Shown here: one piece after another, positions 35,569 to 44,925 of the stretch
How positions within the stretch are numbered: position 1 is the first letter of the stretch
Layout: each line of letters begins with the position of its first letter
Assembly: GCA_044463945.1 (NCBI GenBank)
Contig: JBIQLW010000001.1
Span: 1-64,000, forward strand
Origin: 62-47 sp044463945
Lineage (GTDB): Bacteria > Pseudomonadota > Alphaproteobacteria > Rhizobiales > Xanthobacteraceae
Length of the DNA: 64,000 nucleotides
Direction: 5' to 3'
The notes under the pieces: model-generated
What the model was told of the DNA's origin: nothing
Database searches by the model: none
The model's input: only the letters and a program-made list of their open reading frames with translations
Translations under genes and position numbers: made by a program

Positions 35569-36265
35569 GATCAGCAGGCTGTCGGTTCGCTACGGCGCGG
35601 TCGAGGCGCTGTCGGACGTCTCGATGATCGCGAAGGACGGCTGCATCACCGCGATCATCGGCGCCAACGGCGCGGGCAAATCCACGCTGCTGAAGGCCGT
35701 CGCCGGCCTTGTCGTCGCGAGCGACGGCGAGGTCACCGCCGACGGCCGCGCGCTCGGCCGGATGGCGCCCGAGGCCCGGCACGCTTTGGGAATTGCGCTC
35801 TCGCCCGAAGGGCGGCGGCTGTTTCCCGATTTGACGGTGGTCGAGAACCTGATGACCGGCGCGATCCGCCGCAAGGACAAGAGCGGCGTCGCCGCCGATA
35901 TCGAGAATGTCTACGACCTTTTCCCACGACTCAAGGAGCGGCGGTCGAGCCTCGGGCGCAACCTGTCGGGGGGCGAGCAGCAGATGTGCGCCATCGGCCG
36001 CGCGCTGCTCAGCCGCCCGAAACTGCTGCTGCTCGACGAGCCGTCGCTCGGCCTCGCGCCGAAGGTCGTCAACGAAATGGCTCATGCGATCGAACAGGTG
36101 GCGCGTTCGGGGGTAACCACCGTGCTGGTTGAACAGAACTCCCGCCTTGCGCTGTCGATTTCGTCGGACGCATTCCTGCTGGAAGCGGGACGCATGATCA
36201 TGTCCGGTCCGGCGCAGGATATGCTGGCGGATCCCCGTCTCCAGGACGTCTATCTCGGAACTTGA
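35558..36265 (+). CDS. ABC importer ATPase, LivF type
   Basis: 235 residues, shorter than LivG. Walker A GANGAGKSTLLK, signature LSGGEQQMCAIGRAL, Walker B LLLDEPSLGLAPK, and switch region VEQNSRLALSI. Pairs with the LivG-type subunit to power import. Begins 11 nt before the LivG stop. Confidence 0.94.
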   Translation: MRLEISRLSVRYGAVEALSDVSMIAKDGCITAIIGANGAGKSTLLKAVAGLVVASDGEVTADGRALGRMAPEARHALGIALSPEGRRLFPDLTVVENLMTGAIRRKDKSGVAADIENVYDLFPRLKERRSSLGRNLSGGEQQMCAIGRALLSRPKLLLLDEPSLGLAPKVVNEMAHAIEQVARSGVTTVLVEQNSRLALSISSDAFLLEAGRMIMSGPAQDMLADPRLQDVYLGT

Positions 36266-36277
36266 GAGGCCCTTGCA

Positions 36278-37792
36278 TTGCCCAACATCTACCAGTCCCT
36301 GACCTATCAGGCTCTCCGGCAGCCGAACGCGATCGCGGTGGTTGACGGCGAGCGCAGCTTTACCTTTCCGGCCTTCACCGATTACATCCAGAAATGCGCG
36401 GTCGCCCTCCGGGAATTGGGAATCGCGCGCGGCGACCGGGTTTTCGCCCTGTTGGAGAATTCGGCCGAGTATCTGGCGCTCTACCACGCCACCGCGCTGA
36501 CCGGGTTCATTCTCGTGCCGGTCAACGTCCGGCTGTCGGCGCGCGAGATCGCCTGGATGGTCGGTCACGGCGGGCCGAAGGTCGTGCTCTACGATCCCCG
36601 CAACGCCGCGAGCGCCGAGGCGGTGAAGCCCTTGTGCGGCGACGACGTGCGCTGGATCGCCATCGGCGATCTTCCGATCGCGAGCCGGACGCCGGATTTC
36701 GATTCTCAGGCGGCCCAATCCGGCGCGGTCGGCGACGACGATATCGCCCTCATCATCTACACCTCGGGCACCACATCGCTGCCCAAGGGGGCGATGCTGC
36801 GCCATGCCGGCCTGGTCTGGAACGCCGTCAATTACCAAATTGAACTCGGTATCAACAAGGACTGCAAGTCCGTGCTGGCGGCGCCGCTGTTTCATATCGG
36901 CGGCTATGGCGTCATCAACGGCCCGATCCTGACCTCGGGCGGCCAGCTCTCGATGCTGTCGCGCTTCGAGGCGGACGCGATTATCACGCATCTGCAAACC
37001 TTCTCTTCCACGCATCTGTTCCTGCTGTCCCCGATGTGGGTGGCGCTGACCGATCATCCCGGGTTCGGCGATTTGCGTTTCCCGGACGTGCGCTACGTGC
37101 AGACGGCGGCCGCGCCGCTCGCCGAGTATCGCCAGGACCTGATCCGCAAGGTGTTCTGCAATGCCGAGTTCGGCTGGGGCTTCGGCCTGACCGAAGCCTG
37201 CGTCACCATCTTCAAGAACCGAACCACCGCCGAAATCCAGAGCCATCCGGGATCGGTCGGTTATCGCTGGCCGCATTTCGCCTATCGTCTCGTCGACGAC
37301 GACGGCGTGCCGCTCACCGACCCGACCGCCGCCGGGGCGCTGGAGATCAAGGGACCAACCATCTTCGCCGGCTACTGGAACGACGAGGAGACCACCCGCG
37401 CCGTCCTGCTGCCCGACGGCTGGATGCGGACCGGCGACCTGATCCGGTTCGATAGCGACGGGTTCGCCTATTTTGTCGGCCGCGCCAAGGACATGGTCAA
37501 GACCGGCGGCGAGAACGTCTCGGCGCTGGAGGTCGAGATCGGCATCCTCGAACATCCCGACGTCTCGGAAGCCGCCGCGTTCGGCGTGCCTCACGACTAT
37601 TGGGGCGAGGAGTTGCGGGCGGCGGTGGTCGCGGTGCCGGGGCGCGCGATCGATGTCGATGCGCTGCACGCCTTTTGCCGCGGGCGGCTCTCCGGCTTCA
37701 AGATTCCGAAGAAGATCGTCGTGGTCGATGCGCTGCCGAAATCGTCGTCGGGCAAGGTGCAGAAATTCAGGCTGAAGGACATGCTGGCATGA
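36278..37792 (+). CDS. AMP-forming acyl-CoA ligase of the importer operon
   Basis: 504 residues from a TTG start preceded by GAGAGG. Motifs YTSGTTSLPKGAM (variant, Ser-Leu-Pro instead of Gly-x-Pro), GFGLTEACVT, TGDLIRFDSDGF, a GRAKDMVKTGGENVSALEVE hinge and PKSSSGKVQKF with the catalytic lysine. It should turn the imported acid into a CoA ester. It is 12 nt after LivF and overlaps the DUF169 gene (ATGA), so import and activation are tightly coupled. Confidence 0.92.
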   Translation: MPNIYQSLTYQALRQPNAIAVVDGERSFTFPAFTDYIQKCAVALRELGIARGDRVFALLENSAEYLALYHATALTGFILVPVNVRLSAREIAWMVGHGGPKVVLYDPRNAASAEAVKPLCGDDVRWIAIGDLPIASRTPDFDSQAAQSGAVGDDDIALIIYTSGTTSLPKGAMLRHAGLVWNAVNYQIELGINKDCKSVLAAPLFHIGGYGVINGPILTSGGQLSMLSRFEADAIITHLQTFSSTHLFLLSPMWVALTDHPGFGDLRFPDVRYVQTAAAPLAEYRQDLIRKVFCNAEFGWGFGLTEACVTIFKNRTTAEIQSHPGSVGYRWPHFAYRLVDDDGVPLTDPTAAGALEIKGPTIFAGYWNDEETTRAVLLPDGWMRTGDLIRFDSDGFAYFVGRAKDMVKTGGENVSALEVEIGILEHPDVSEAAAFGVPHDYWGEELRAAVVAVPGRAIDVDALHAFCRGRLSGFKIPKKIVVVDALPKSSSGKVQKFRLKDMLA

Positions 37793-38583
37793 CAGAGACG
37801 ATAACGGCGCGGGACCTGGCCGCGCTGGCGGATGATCTCAATGATCTGTTACGCATCCAGACGCTTCCCGTGGGCATGAAATTGTTCGAAAGCCTTGAGG
37901 AGATGGACGCGATTCCGGGCTTGCGGAAACCGACCGCCGGAAAACGGTTCGGCACCTGCCAGATCGTGACGCAATCGCGGATCGCCGGCTTCACCCTCGG
38001 CATCGTCTCGGACAATCTGTTGCCGCGCGCCAATTGCGGCGCGGTGCCCGGGCTCAATCCGGTCGGGCCGGAATATCTGAGCGGCGAGAAGATGGCCGGC
38101 GTCTGGTTCAAGGATCGCGAGCAGGCGCGGCATCATCAGGAGCAGATGCCGCGGGTTGAACCCGGCCGTTACAAGGGCCTCGTGGTGTCCCCGCTGCGAA
38201 GCGCGCGCCTCGATCCGCCGGATATCGTCCTGTTCTACGGTTCGCCGGGCCAGATCATCCTGTTCATCAACGGGCTTCAGCACGGCAACTACAAGCGCTT
38301 CGAGTTCAGCGTCACCGGCGAGAGTGCCTGCGCCGACTCATGGGGGCTGGCGCTGGCGACACGGCAGGCGAGCCTGTCGATTCCCTGCTACGCCGAGCGG
38401 CGCTTCGGCGGCGTTCAGGACCATGAAATGCTGATGGCGCTGCCGCCCGAGGATTTCAAGCAGGGCATCGAGGGCCTGAAAGCCTTGCGCAAGGCGGGGC
38501 TGCGGTATCCGATATTCCCCTACGGGTCGTCGATCGATCCGCAGGAAGGACTGGCGGCAAGCTACGGCGCGCGGAAGGAGTAA
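37789..38583 (+). CDS. DUF169 protein
   Basis: 264 residues from an ATG overlapping the ligase stop. A short Cys-rich beginning (GTCQIVTQSR, ANCGAVPG) and the later SIPCYAERRFGGVQDHEMLM resemble the DUF169 family, which has no proven biochemical role but often neighbours CoA enzymes and redox proteins. Cysteines could bind a metal or flavin; the sequence does not say which. Context puts it with ligase, SCP2-like protein and hydrolase, so it may act on the CoA ester. Confidence 0.7.
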   Translation: MTETITARDLAALADDLNDLLRIQTLPVGMKLFESLEEMDAIPGLRKPTAGKRFGTCQIVTQSRIAGFTLGIVSDNLLPRANCGAVPGLNPVGPEYLSGEKMAGVWFKDREQARHHQEQMPRVEPGRYKGLVVSPLRSARLDPPDIVLFYGSPGQIILFINGLQHGNYKRFEFSVTGESACADSWGLALATRQASLSIPCYAERRFGGVQDHEMLMALPPEDFKQGIEGLKALRKAGLRYPIFPYGSSIDPQEGLAASYGARKE

Positions 38584-38585
38584 TC

Positions 38586-38960
38586 ATGTCAGACCAGACC
38601 AATACGAGCAGCGCCCTGTCGCGGCTGTGCGCTGCCCTCGTCAGCGCCGCGCCTTCCAATCCGAAGATCGTCCGGCAGGCCGGGCTGGCGCATCTGACCT
38701 TCGGACTGGCCGGCGTCGATACCGCGGAAGCGCGCTGGATCCGGGTGGATGACGGCGCGCTGACCGGCGGCGCGGGAAGCGCCGATACGCGCTTCACCTT
38801 CGAGGGAGCGGATGCGGTCTGGGACGAATTGGCGCGCGGAATGCCGATCAACCGGCTGGTGCGTCAGGGCAGGATCGTCATTTCCGGCGATGCCCGCGCC
38901 TGCGTGCAGAACTGGCTCCTCGTTCACGAAATTTTCGCGACAACCCGGAAGGCGCGCTGA
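38586..38960 (+). CDS. SCP2-like sterol/acyl-CoA-binding domain protein
   Basis: 124 residues; two nucleotides after the DUF169 stop. The pattern ADTRFTFEGADAVWDELARG and NRLVRQGRIVISGDARACVQ fits the small SCP2-type lipid/acyl-CoA-binding fold, where the segment before the helix gives a hydrophobic cavity. A carrier or chaperone for a hydrophobic CoA ester is likely. Family call is by motif and length and is moderately certain. Confidence 0.6.
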   Translation: MSDQTNTSSALSRLCAALVSAAPSNPKIVRQAGLAHLTFGLAGVDTAEARWIRVDDGALTGGAGSADTRFTFEGADAVWDELARGMPINRLVRQGRIVISGDARACVQNWLLVHEIFATTRKAR

Positions 38961-38963
38961 TCC

Positions 38964-39767
38964 ATGCCCTACATTTCGGTTGACGGCATCCAGACCTATT
39001 TCGAACGCGCGGGCGACCCGGGCCGCACCCCCCTCGTCATGGTTCACGGCGCATCGCAGGATACGCTGTCGTGGCGCTACGCGATTCCGCTGTTCGCGCA
39101 GCATTACGACGTGATCGCCGTGGACCTGCCGGGGCACGGCAAATCCGGCCTGTGGGGACCGCGCGGCGTGCTCGACAGCACCGCTCACAACGCGCGCCAT
39201 GTCATCGCGACGGCGAAAGCGCTCGGCGTGAACCGGCCGATCATCATGGGGCACTCGATGGGTGGCGGCGTCGCCACCTCGGCGGCCGCGCAGGCTCCGG
39301 ATTTCATCGGTGGGCTGGTCCTGGTGGATGGCACCGCCTACAACGCCGCGCAGACCACCGGCTATCACAACAGCGTCATCAAGGACCTCGCGCGGATCAA
39401 CCCGAACGATTGGTTCGCGGTCAATTTCGGCACGCTGCTCGGCCGCCGCACCGATCCCGCCAGAGGTGAGGAAATCGTCGCGGAAGCGCGGCGCTGCATC
39501 CCGGAGGTGGCTTTCGCGGATTTGGAGAACTTCGCCGCCTACCGTCTGATCGACGACCTGCCGCATATCGCCTGCTCCGTCGTGGTGGTCGAGTGCGACG
39601 AGGACTGGTCGGTGCCGCCGGAGCCGGCGCGCGAAGCAGTGCGTCTGATGAAGCCACCGACCGAGTTTCTGCTGTTCGAAGGCATCGGGCATTTCCCGCA
39701 GAGCGAGCAGCCACAGGAGTTTTACGAACGAACGCTGGCGGCAATGCGCAAGCTCGGGCTTGTCTGA
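38964..39767 (+). CDS. Alpha/beta hydrolase
   Basis: 267 residues. Nucleophile elbow GHSMGGG places catalytic Ser98; an oxyanion strand MVHGASQDTLSW and acid/His in VVECDEDWSVPPEP (Asp212 or Asp214) and EGIGHFPQSEQP (His243) complete the triad. Could be an esterase, C-C hydrolase or thioesterase acting on the imported substrate. Last gene of the importer operon, 3 nt after the SCP2-like gene. Confidence 0.9.
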   Translation: MPYISVDGIQTYFERAGDPGRTPLVMVHGASQDTLSWRYAIPLFAQHYDVIAVDLPGHGKSGLWGPRGVLDSTAHNARHVIATAKALGVNRPIIMGHSMGGGVATSAAAQAPDFIGGLVLVDGTAYNAAQTTGYHNSVIKDLARINPNDWFAVNFGTLLGRRTDPARGEEIVAEARRCIPEVAFADLENFAAYRLIDDLPHIACSVVVVECDEDWSVPPEPAREAVRLMKPPTEFLLFEGIGHFPQSEQPQEFYERTLAAMRKLGLV

Positions 39768-40431
39768 GCCCTCCGGGGCACTGACCTGTGCCGTAGCAGC
39801 GCGACCGACGTTTGATTGATCGAGGCGGGCGCGGCGGTCTGGCGCTGGCTTGTCCGCACCCTGTCGCAGGACCGGGCCAAGAACAGGTTTGGCCGAAAAC
39901 GGCGCTGGCTCGCCGTGGAAATTTGAAGCCTGTCCCTGCTCCCACTTCTGTCAAAACTCACTCACCATGGCTTCTGCTTCATGGTTGCTTTTGGCCCCTC
40001 ACGGTGCCAGATGCCCTGACGAAACGATCAGGTGGTTCTGCGGGCTGCGATAGCCGAGGCAGGTCGCGAGATCCGAAGTCATGACGCCGCATTGAGATGG
40101 CTATGGCGCACGCTTCGGGCTGGCCGGTGGTGCCGCTTGTCGAATAGATCCCCAGAGATCGTCCCGGTTTTGCGGCGTAGCGCACGGCGAAGCTGAACGC
40201 CGGGGTCAAAAATCTCGATTGGACCTTGGGTGGACCCGAGCAACCCGGCGAGTCCCGAACTCTCTATTCCCGATATACAAGATTGCTTCGCGGCACCTGC
40301 CGCGACGCGCCGAACCAGTGCGGCGGGATCGGCTCCCGCGCGGCATGAGGGCCCCGATTTTGAGAAGCTGAAGGAACGTGGTGGCGCATTCGGTGGTCCG
40401 TCAGTCGACGTGAGGTCGACATAAATGTCAT
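39768..40431. other. Gap with no confident gene between two operons
   Basis: About 660 bp (1,026 bp to the next gene). Short open frames on both strands show no recognisable family. One minus-strand reading near 39979-40209 contains STSGTTGQPEA, superficially like an AMP-ligase P-loop, but no other ligase motif follows, so it is at most a faint remnant. The regulator-like element at 40432 lies at the right-hand end. Confidence 0.4.
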
Positions 40432-40447
40432 CAAAATAGTTGACAAT
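40432..40447 (+). promoter_or_regulatory. Shared promoter/operator element, copy 1
   Basis: CAAAATAGTTGACAAT is identical to positions 51012-51027 and close to 45874-45889. TTGACA inside it could be a -35 box, with TAGGCT 16 nt further as a weak -10. It lies 346 bp before the class III CoA-transferase gene. The identity between two distant operons suggests binding by a common regulator such as one of the two GntR proteins in this region. Confidence 0.6.
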
Positions 40448-40793
40448 ATTGCAGGCGAGCTTAGGCTGCCGGTGAACGCAAAGCTGGACCGAAGGAATGG
40501 GTTCGCGGCGGGCCGGAGCGCGATCCGGGAAGGTGGCAACCGGCTTTCCGGAAAAGAAGCGGGCGAGCGGGAGGTGAGGATGCGATCCGATTCGTCCGGG
40601 CCGCCCGTAATCCGGGCGCGAAAGCCGCCGGTCATCCGTGGAGTTGCCGATGTCGATGCGCCAGCGGACCGTTTATGTGTCGGGAGCCTGTCGGGTTTCG
40701 ACGGAGTCCAGGCGCGATGTCGAAGGGGCACGTTGCTCTCGCGCGGGCCGGCGTCTGCTTCGCGCGAAAGCGTCATAGACGGGGGGAAGGCGC

Positions 40794-42029
40794 GTGGAAC
40801 GAAAAGGGCCGCTGGCCGGATATCGCGTCCTTGAGTTGGGATCGACTGTCGCCGGCCCGTTCTGCGGCAGGCTGTTGGCCGATTTTGGCGCGGAGGTCAT
40901 CAAGGTCGAACCAGCCGAGGGCGATGCCGTCCGCACCATGGGCAAGCGCTTTCAGGGCAAGTCGCTCTACGCCGCCAGCATCCTGCGCAACAAGTCATTG
41001 ATCTCCGTCGATCTGCGCTCGGCCGAGGGGCAGGCGCTCATCAGAACGCTCGCCGCCAAATGCGATATCGTGGTGGAGAACTTCCGCCCCGGCGGCCTCG
41101 AAAAATGGGGTCTCGGATACGATCAACTGTCACGGATCAACCCCCGGCTGATCATGGTTCGAATCAGCGGCTATGGCCAGAGCGGACCGTATCGGGCCCG
41201 GCCTGGCTACGGCGTGATCGGCGAGGCCGTCAGCGGCCTGCGTCATCTCACCGGCGATCCGGATCTGCCGCCGACCCGCACCGCGGTCTCGCTGACCGAC
41301 TATGTGACGGGGCTTTATGGCGCCTTCGGCGCGCTGCTGGCGCTGCTCGCGCGCCAGACCAGCGGACGCGGGCAATATGTCGATGCCGCGCTGTACGAGT
41401 GCGCCTTCAGCTTCATGGAGCCGCACATTCCCGCCTACGAGAAGCTGGGGCTGATCGCCAACCGGGCGGGCTCGCGCCTGCCGGACAGCACGCCCAACAA
41501 TCTCTATCCCACCGACGACGGCAGCTTCATCCATATCACCGCAATGGGGGATGGCGTGTTCCGCAGGCTTGCGAGCGCGATGGATCGGCCCGAGCTTGCC
41601 GACGACGAACGCTACGCCACAGCGCGAGCGCGCTCCGAGCACGACAAGGAACTCGACGCGATGATCGCCGAATGGACGAAGGCTCACAGCCTAGCGGCGC
41701 TCGAAGCCATCCTCGCGGCCGCCAATGTGCCGGCGACGCGCATCTTCACCATCGCGGACATCTTCGCCGATCCGCACTTCAGGGCGCGGGAAATGCTTGT
41801 CGACGTTCCGGACGATCAGTTGGGGCACGTGACGATGGCCGCCGTCGTCCCCAAGCTGTCCGCAACGCCGGGCGGGCTGCGCCGCAGCGGCGGCGCTCCC
41901 GGACAGGACACGCGAAAGGTCCTGCGCGATCTCGTTGAACTGTCCGAGTCCGAGATCGATCGTCTTGAAGCGACCGGCGTGGTCCACGTCGCCGAAGCGC
42001 CGCGCGACGGTGGCACGTTGAATGACTGA
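40794..42029 (+). CDS. Class III (CaiB/BaiF) CoA-transferase
   Basis: 411 residues from a GTG start with a GGGGGAAGG ribosome site. N-terminal LAGYRVLELGSTVAGPFCGRLLA, then the catalytic Asp169 in SLTDYVTGLYG, at the standard position of formyl-CoA transferase, and the family fold throughout. It moves CoA between acids, activating a substrate without ATP. First gene of a unit that continues with a binding protein, ATPase and permease, so an acid imported by that ABC system is the natural acceptor. Confidence 0.93.
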   Translation: MERKGPLAGYRVLELGSTVAGPFCGRLLADFGAEVIKVEPAEGDAVRTMGKRFQGKSLYAASILRNKSLISVDLRSAEGQALIRTLAAKCDIVVENFRPGGLEKWGLGYDQLSRINPRLIMVRISGYGQSGPYRARPGYGVIGEAVSGLRHLTGDPDLPPTRTAVSLTDYVTGLYGAFGALLALLARQTSGRGQYVDAALYECAFSFMEPHIPAYEKLGLIANRAGSRLPDSTPNNLYPTDDGSFIHITAMGDGVFRRLASAMDRPELADDERYATARARSEHDKELDAMIAEWTKAHSLAALEAILAAANVPATRIFTIADIFADPHFRAREMLVDVPDDQLGHVTMAAVVPKLSATPGGLRRSGGAPGQDTRKVLRDLVELSESEIDRLEATGVVHVAEAPRDGGTLND

Positions 42030-42122
42030 TCGCCGTGCAACGAACGGCGCAACGACATGAGGTTTTGCGGTTCGCGGAAGACGCGGGCCGCGGGAAGCTC
42101 TGGAGAGGGAGGAAAACACATC

Positions 42123-43139
42123 ATGAAGAAAACCTGTCGTCTGTTGTTTGCGAGTTGCCTCGCCTTGCTGTCGGTGCATGGCGGCGCATCGCTCGCCCAG
42201 GAGAAACCCGTCGTCAGATTCCAGGTGTTCGGCGGCTCGCTGCTGAACGTCGTGAATTGGGTGATGGTCGAGAAAGGCTTTTGTGACAAGGCCGGCATCA
42301 AATGCGTCGCGCTGAATCTGGCGAGCGGCCCGCTCGCTCAGCAGAGCGCGGCCGCCGGCAGTCTGGACCTGCTGTACAGCTCCATTGAATACATGGTTCA
42401 ATCGGTATCGCGGGGCATGGACTTGCAGATCGTGGCGGCGCAGGCGCCCAACAACATCTATACGTTCTCGGTGCGAACCGGGCTCGATTCATTCAACTAC
42501 GATGCGCCCTATCCGGAGAATATGAAGGGCCTGAAGGGACTGAGGGTGGGCGTGACGGCGAGAGGCTCGGGAACGGAAACTTACGTCAAGGCCTTGCTGA
42601 CCGGGGCGGGACTGCCGACCGACTATGTCACCTTTGTCGCGGTCGGCGGGCCGAGCACCGCCTTCGCGGCGCTGGCCGCCAAGCAGATCGACGCGGCATT
42701 CAGCTGGGATCCGATGCCGGCGATGTGCGCGAACACCAGCACCTGCAAGGTCGTGGTCGATCTTCGCAAGGGCGAAGGGCCGGCGGAAATCAAGGGCATG
42801 AACGGCGGCTTCATGGTGTGGCAGGCAAGGCGCGCCTATGTGGAGAAGAACGGTCCCGCGCTTGATGCCTTTCGGGCGGCGTTGAACGAGGCCGTTGCCT
42901 GGACCAAGGACCCGAAGAATCGCGCCGAGGTCTTCCAGATCACCTCGCGGAACTTCCAGCTCGGCGATATCCCGAACCGTGAGAAGGTCATGGATCAGAT
43001 CGTGGACGAGGCGATCGCCCAGGTGGGAACGCAGTTCGATCGCAAGACCGCCAAGGCGGCGAACGACTTCCTGCTGAGCGCCAAGGCGATCGACAAGAGC
43101 GTTGATACGAGCACGATCATCTACGACAAAATCCCTTAA
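42123..43139 (+). CDS. ABC importer binding protein, nitrate/sulfonate/taurine type
   Basis: 338 residues from the ATG after GAGAGGGAGGA. Signal peptide MKKTCRLLFASCLALLSVHG. The body has GSLLNVVNWVMVEKGFCDKA and LKGLRVGVTARGSGTETYVKALL typical of the SsuA/TauA/ThiY-like type II periplasmic binding proteins. Such proteins bind sulfonates, nitrate, pyrimidines or aromatic acids; the neighbouring CoA-transferase and carboxylases favour a carboxylate here. Confidence 0.9.
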   Translation: MKKTCRLLFASCLALLSVHGGASLAQEKPVVRFQVFGGSLLNVVNWVMVEKGFCDKAGIKCVALNLASGPLAQQSAAAGSLDLLYSSIEYMVQSVSRGMDLQIVAAQAPNNIYTFSVRTGLDSFNYDAPYPENMKGLKGLRVGVTARGSGTETYVKALLTGAGLPTDYVTFVAVGGPSTAFAALAAKQIDAAFSWDPMPAMCANTSTCKVVVDLRKGEGPAEIKGMNGGFMVWQARRAYVEKNGPALDAFRAALNEAVAWTKDPKNRAEVFQITSRNFQLGDIPNREKVMDQIVDEAIAQVGTQFDRKTAKAANDFLLSAKAIDKSVDTSTIIYDKIP

Positions 43140-43162
43140 GTCTCGCCGTCGCAAGGAATCGC

Positions 43163-43951
43163 ATGATGATCGCTGCGAACTCGACCATCGAGGTCGTCCG
43201 TGTCAACCATCTGTTCGCAGGAGGGGTGCGTGCCGTTAACGACGCATCCCTCAAGATCGGCACGGGAGAGTTCGTTTCGCTGGTGGGGCCGAGCGGTTGC
43301 GGCAAGACGACGCTGCTCAACCTGATCGCCGGACTGCTCGACCTTCAGGACGGCAGCATCGCCATCGCCGGCTCGCCGCCGCGGGCCGGACGGAAGGATG
43401 TCGCCTACATGCTGGCGCGGGACTGTCTGTTTCCGTGGCGCACGGCGCTCGGCAATGTCGTGCTGGCGGGTGAATTCCGCGGCGTCGCCAAGGCCGAGCG
43501 CGTCGAGCGCGCCATGCATCTGCTGGGGCAGGTCGGACTTCGCGGATTCGAGAACCATTATCCCAAGCAGTTGTCGCACGGAATGCGCCAGCGGGTGGCG
43601 CTGGCGCGAACGTTCTCGCTCGCTTCGCCGGTTCTGCTGATGGACGAGCCGTTCGGCGCGCTGGATGCGCAAACCAAACTTCAATTGGAAGATGTGCTGC
43701 TGGATCTGTGGACGGCCGAGAAGCGGACCGTGGTTTTCATCACCCATGATCTCAATGAGGCGGTGACTCTCTCCGACCGGGTGGTGGTGATGTCGGCCCG
43801 CCCGGGCCGGATCGTGGCCGATATTCCGATCCCGCTGAAACGGCCGCGTTCGGTGCGGGCCCTCCAGAAGGACCCACGCTATCATAGTCTCTATTCCGAG
43901 GTCTGGTCGCACTTGGAGGAAGGGCTGACACGGCCCGGGCAGGTCGCATGA
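43163..43951 (+). CDS. ABC importer ATPase, SsuB/TauB type
   Basis: 262 residues. Walker A GPSGCGKTTLLN, signature LSHGMRQRVALAR (Gly of LSGG replaced by His), Walker B LLMDEPFGALDAQT, and switch His ITHDLNEAV. Overlaps the permease gene by 4 nt. Energises uptake through the permease at 43948. Confidence 0.95.
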   Translation: MMIAANSTIEVVRVNHLFAGGVRAVNDASLKIGTGEFVSLVGPSGCGKTTLLNLIAGLLDLQDGSIAIAGSPPRAGRKDVAYMLARDCLFPWRTALGNVVLAGEFRGVAKAERVERAMHLLGQVGLRGFENHYPKQLSHGMRQRVALARTFSLASPVLLMDEPFGALDAQTKLQLEDVLLDLWTAEKRTVVFITHDLNEAVTLSDRVVVMSARPGRIVADIPIPLKRPRSVRALQKDPRYHSLYSEVWSHLEEGLTRPGQVA

Positions 43952-44718
43952 CACGATATCTCACCAGCCAATCACTGATCGTCCTGATCTTGCAGATCGT
44001 CGCCGGCGTGGCGCTGCTCTACGCCTGGGAATGGGCGGTGAAGGCGCATATGATCGATCCGCTGTTCATCGGTCAGCCGACCAAGATATTCAGCTACTTC
44101 TATACGTCGACCTTTGTCGATCATACGATGCTGAAGGAGGCGATGTGGACGGTCGGGGCCACGCTCGCGGCCTTCTTTCTGGGCAGCCTGCTGGGTGTGG
44201 CCTTCGGGCTGCTCTTCGTCATGTGCCCGCTTCTGGAAAAGTTTCTCAACCCACTGTTCGCCGGGCTGAATGCGCTGCCGCGCATCGCGCTGGCGCCATT
44301 GTTCCTGCTGTGGTTCGGATTGGGGCCAGCCTCCAAGATCGCGCTCGGCGTGTCGCTGACGTTCTTCATCGTGCTGGCGAGCACGGTGGCGGGCGGGCGC
44401 GGCGTCAATTCGGATTGGCTGGTGCTGTCACGGATGCTTGGCGCGAGCAAGGTGCGGGTATTCTTCAGCGTGATCCTGGTCAGCGCGATCCCGACCATCT
44501 TCTCTGGCCTGCGCCTCGGGCTGATCTACGCGCTGCTCGGCGTGATCGCCGGCGAAATTATCGCCTCGCAGCACGGACTCGGGCAGTTGCTGAGCTACCT
44601 TGCCGGCACCTTCAACACCGACGGGGTGTTCGCGGTCCTGTTCTTTCTGGCGATCCTCGCGGTGGTGCTCACCAAGATCATGAGCATGATCGAGGATTAT
44701 CTGCTGCGCTGGAATTAG
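43948..44718 (+). CDS. ABC importer permease, SsuC/TauC type
   Basis: 256 residues with about six hydrophobic helices. The EAA-type coupling loop LSRMLGASKVRVFFSVILVS and GLRLGLIYALLGVIAGEIIAS are recognisable. ATGA overlap with the ATPase gene. One homodimeric permease of this class suffices for the transporter. Confidence 0.94.
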   Translation: MTRYLTSQSLIVLILQIVAGVALLYAWEWAVKAHMIDPLFIGQPTKIFSYFYTSTFVDHTMLKEAMWTVGATLAAFFLGSLLGVAFGLLFVMCPLLEKFLNPLFAGLNALPRIALAPLFLLWFGLGPASKIALGVSLTFFIVLASTVAGGRGVNSDWLVLSRMLGASKVRVFFSVILVSAIPTIFSGLRLGLIYALLGVIAGEIIASQHGLGQLLSYLAGTFNTDGVFAVLFFLAILAVVLTKIMSMIEDYLLRWN

Positions 44719-44925
44719 TCGTTCGTTCAAGCATGGGAGTCCGGTCTTGGTGGGGTATCTTTGTGCTACGCTGCGCGGTGGCCCAACACCACCGGGACGA
44801 TTTTGGGGATAGCGGGAAGCCGACGAATTGACCGGGGCGACGGATTAACGCAATGAATTTATTCTGTCCGGCCCGGTCCGGGCGCCGGGACTTTGTGCAT
44901 TTCCCGAACATTGCGGCGGCGGCTG

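Noticed and set aside
35534..37669. 711-codon minus-strand frame opposite LivF and the CoA ligase
   Set aside because: Despite its length the translation is repetitive and motif-free, while the plus-strand genes have complete catalytic motifs and coupled starts.
39979..40209. STSGTTGQPEA-like string resembling an AMP-ligase P-loop on the minus strand
   Set aside because: No other ligase motif or upstream/downstream homology could be found, so chance or a very decayed relic.
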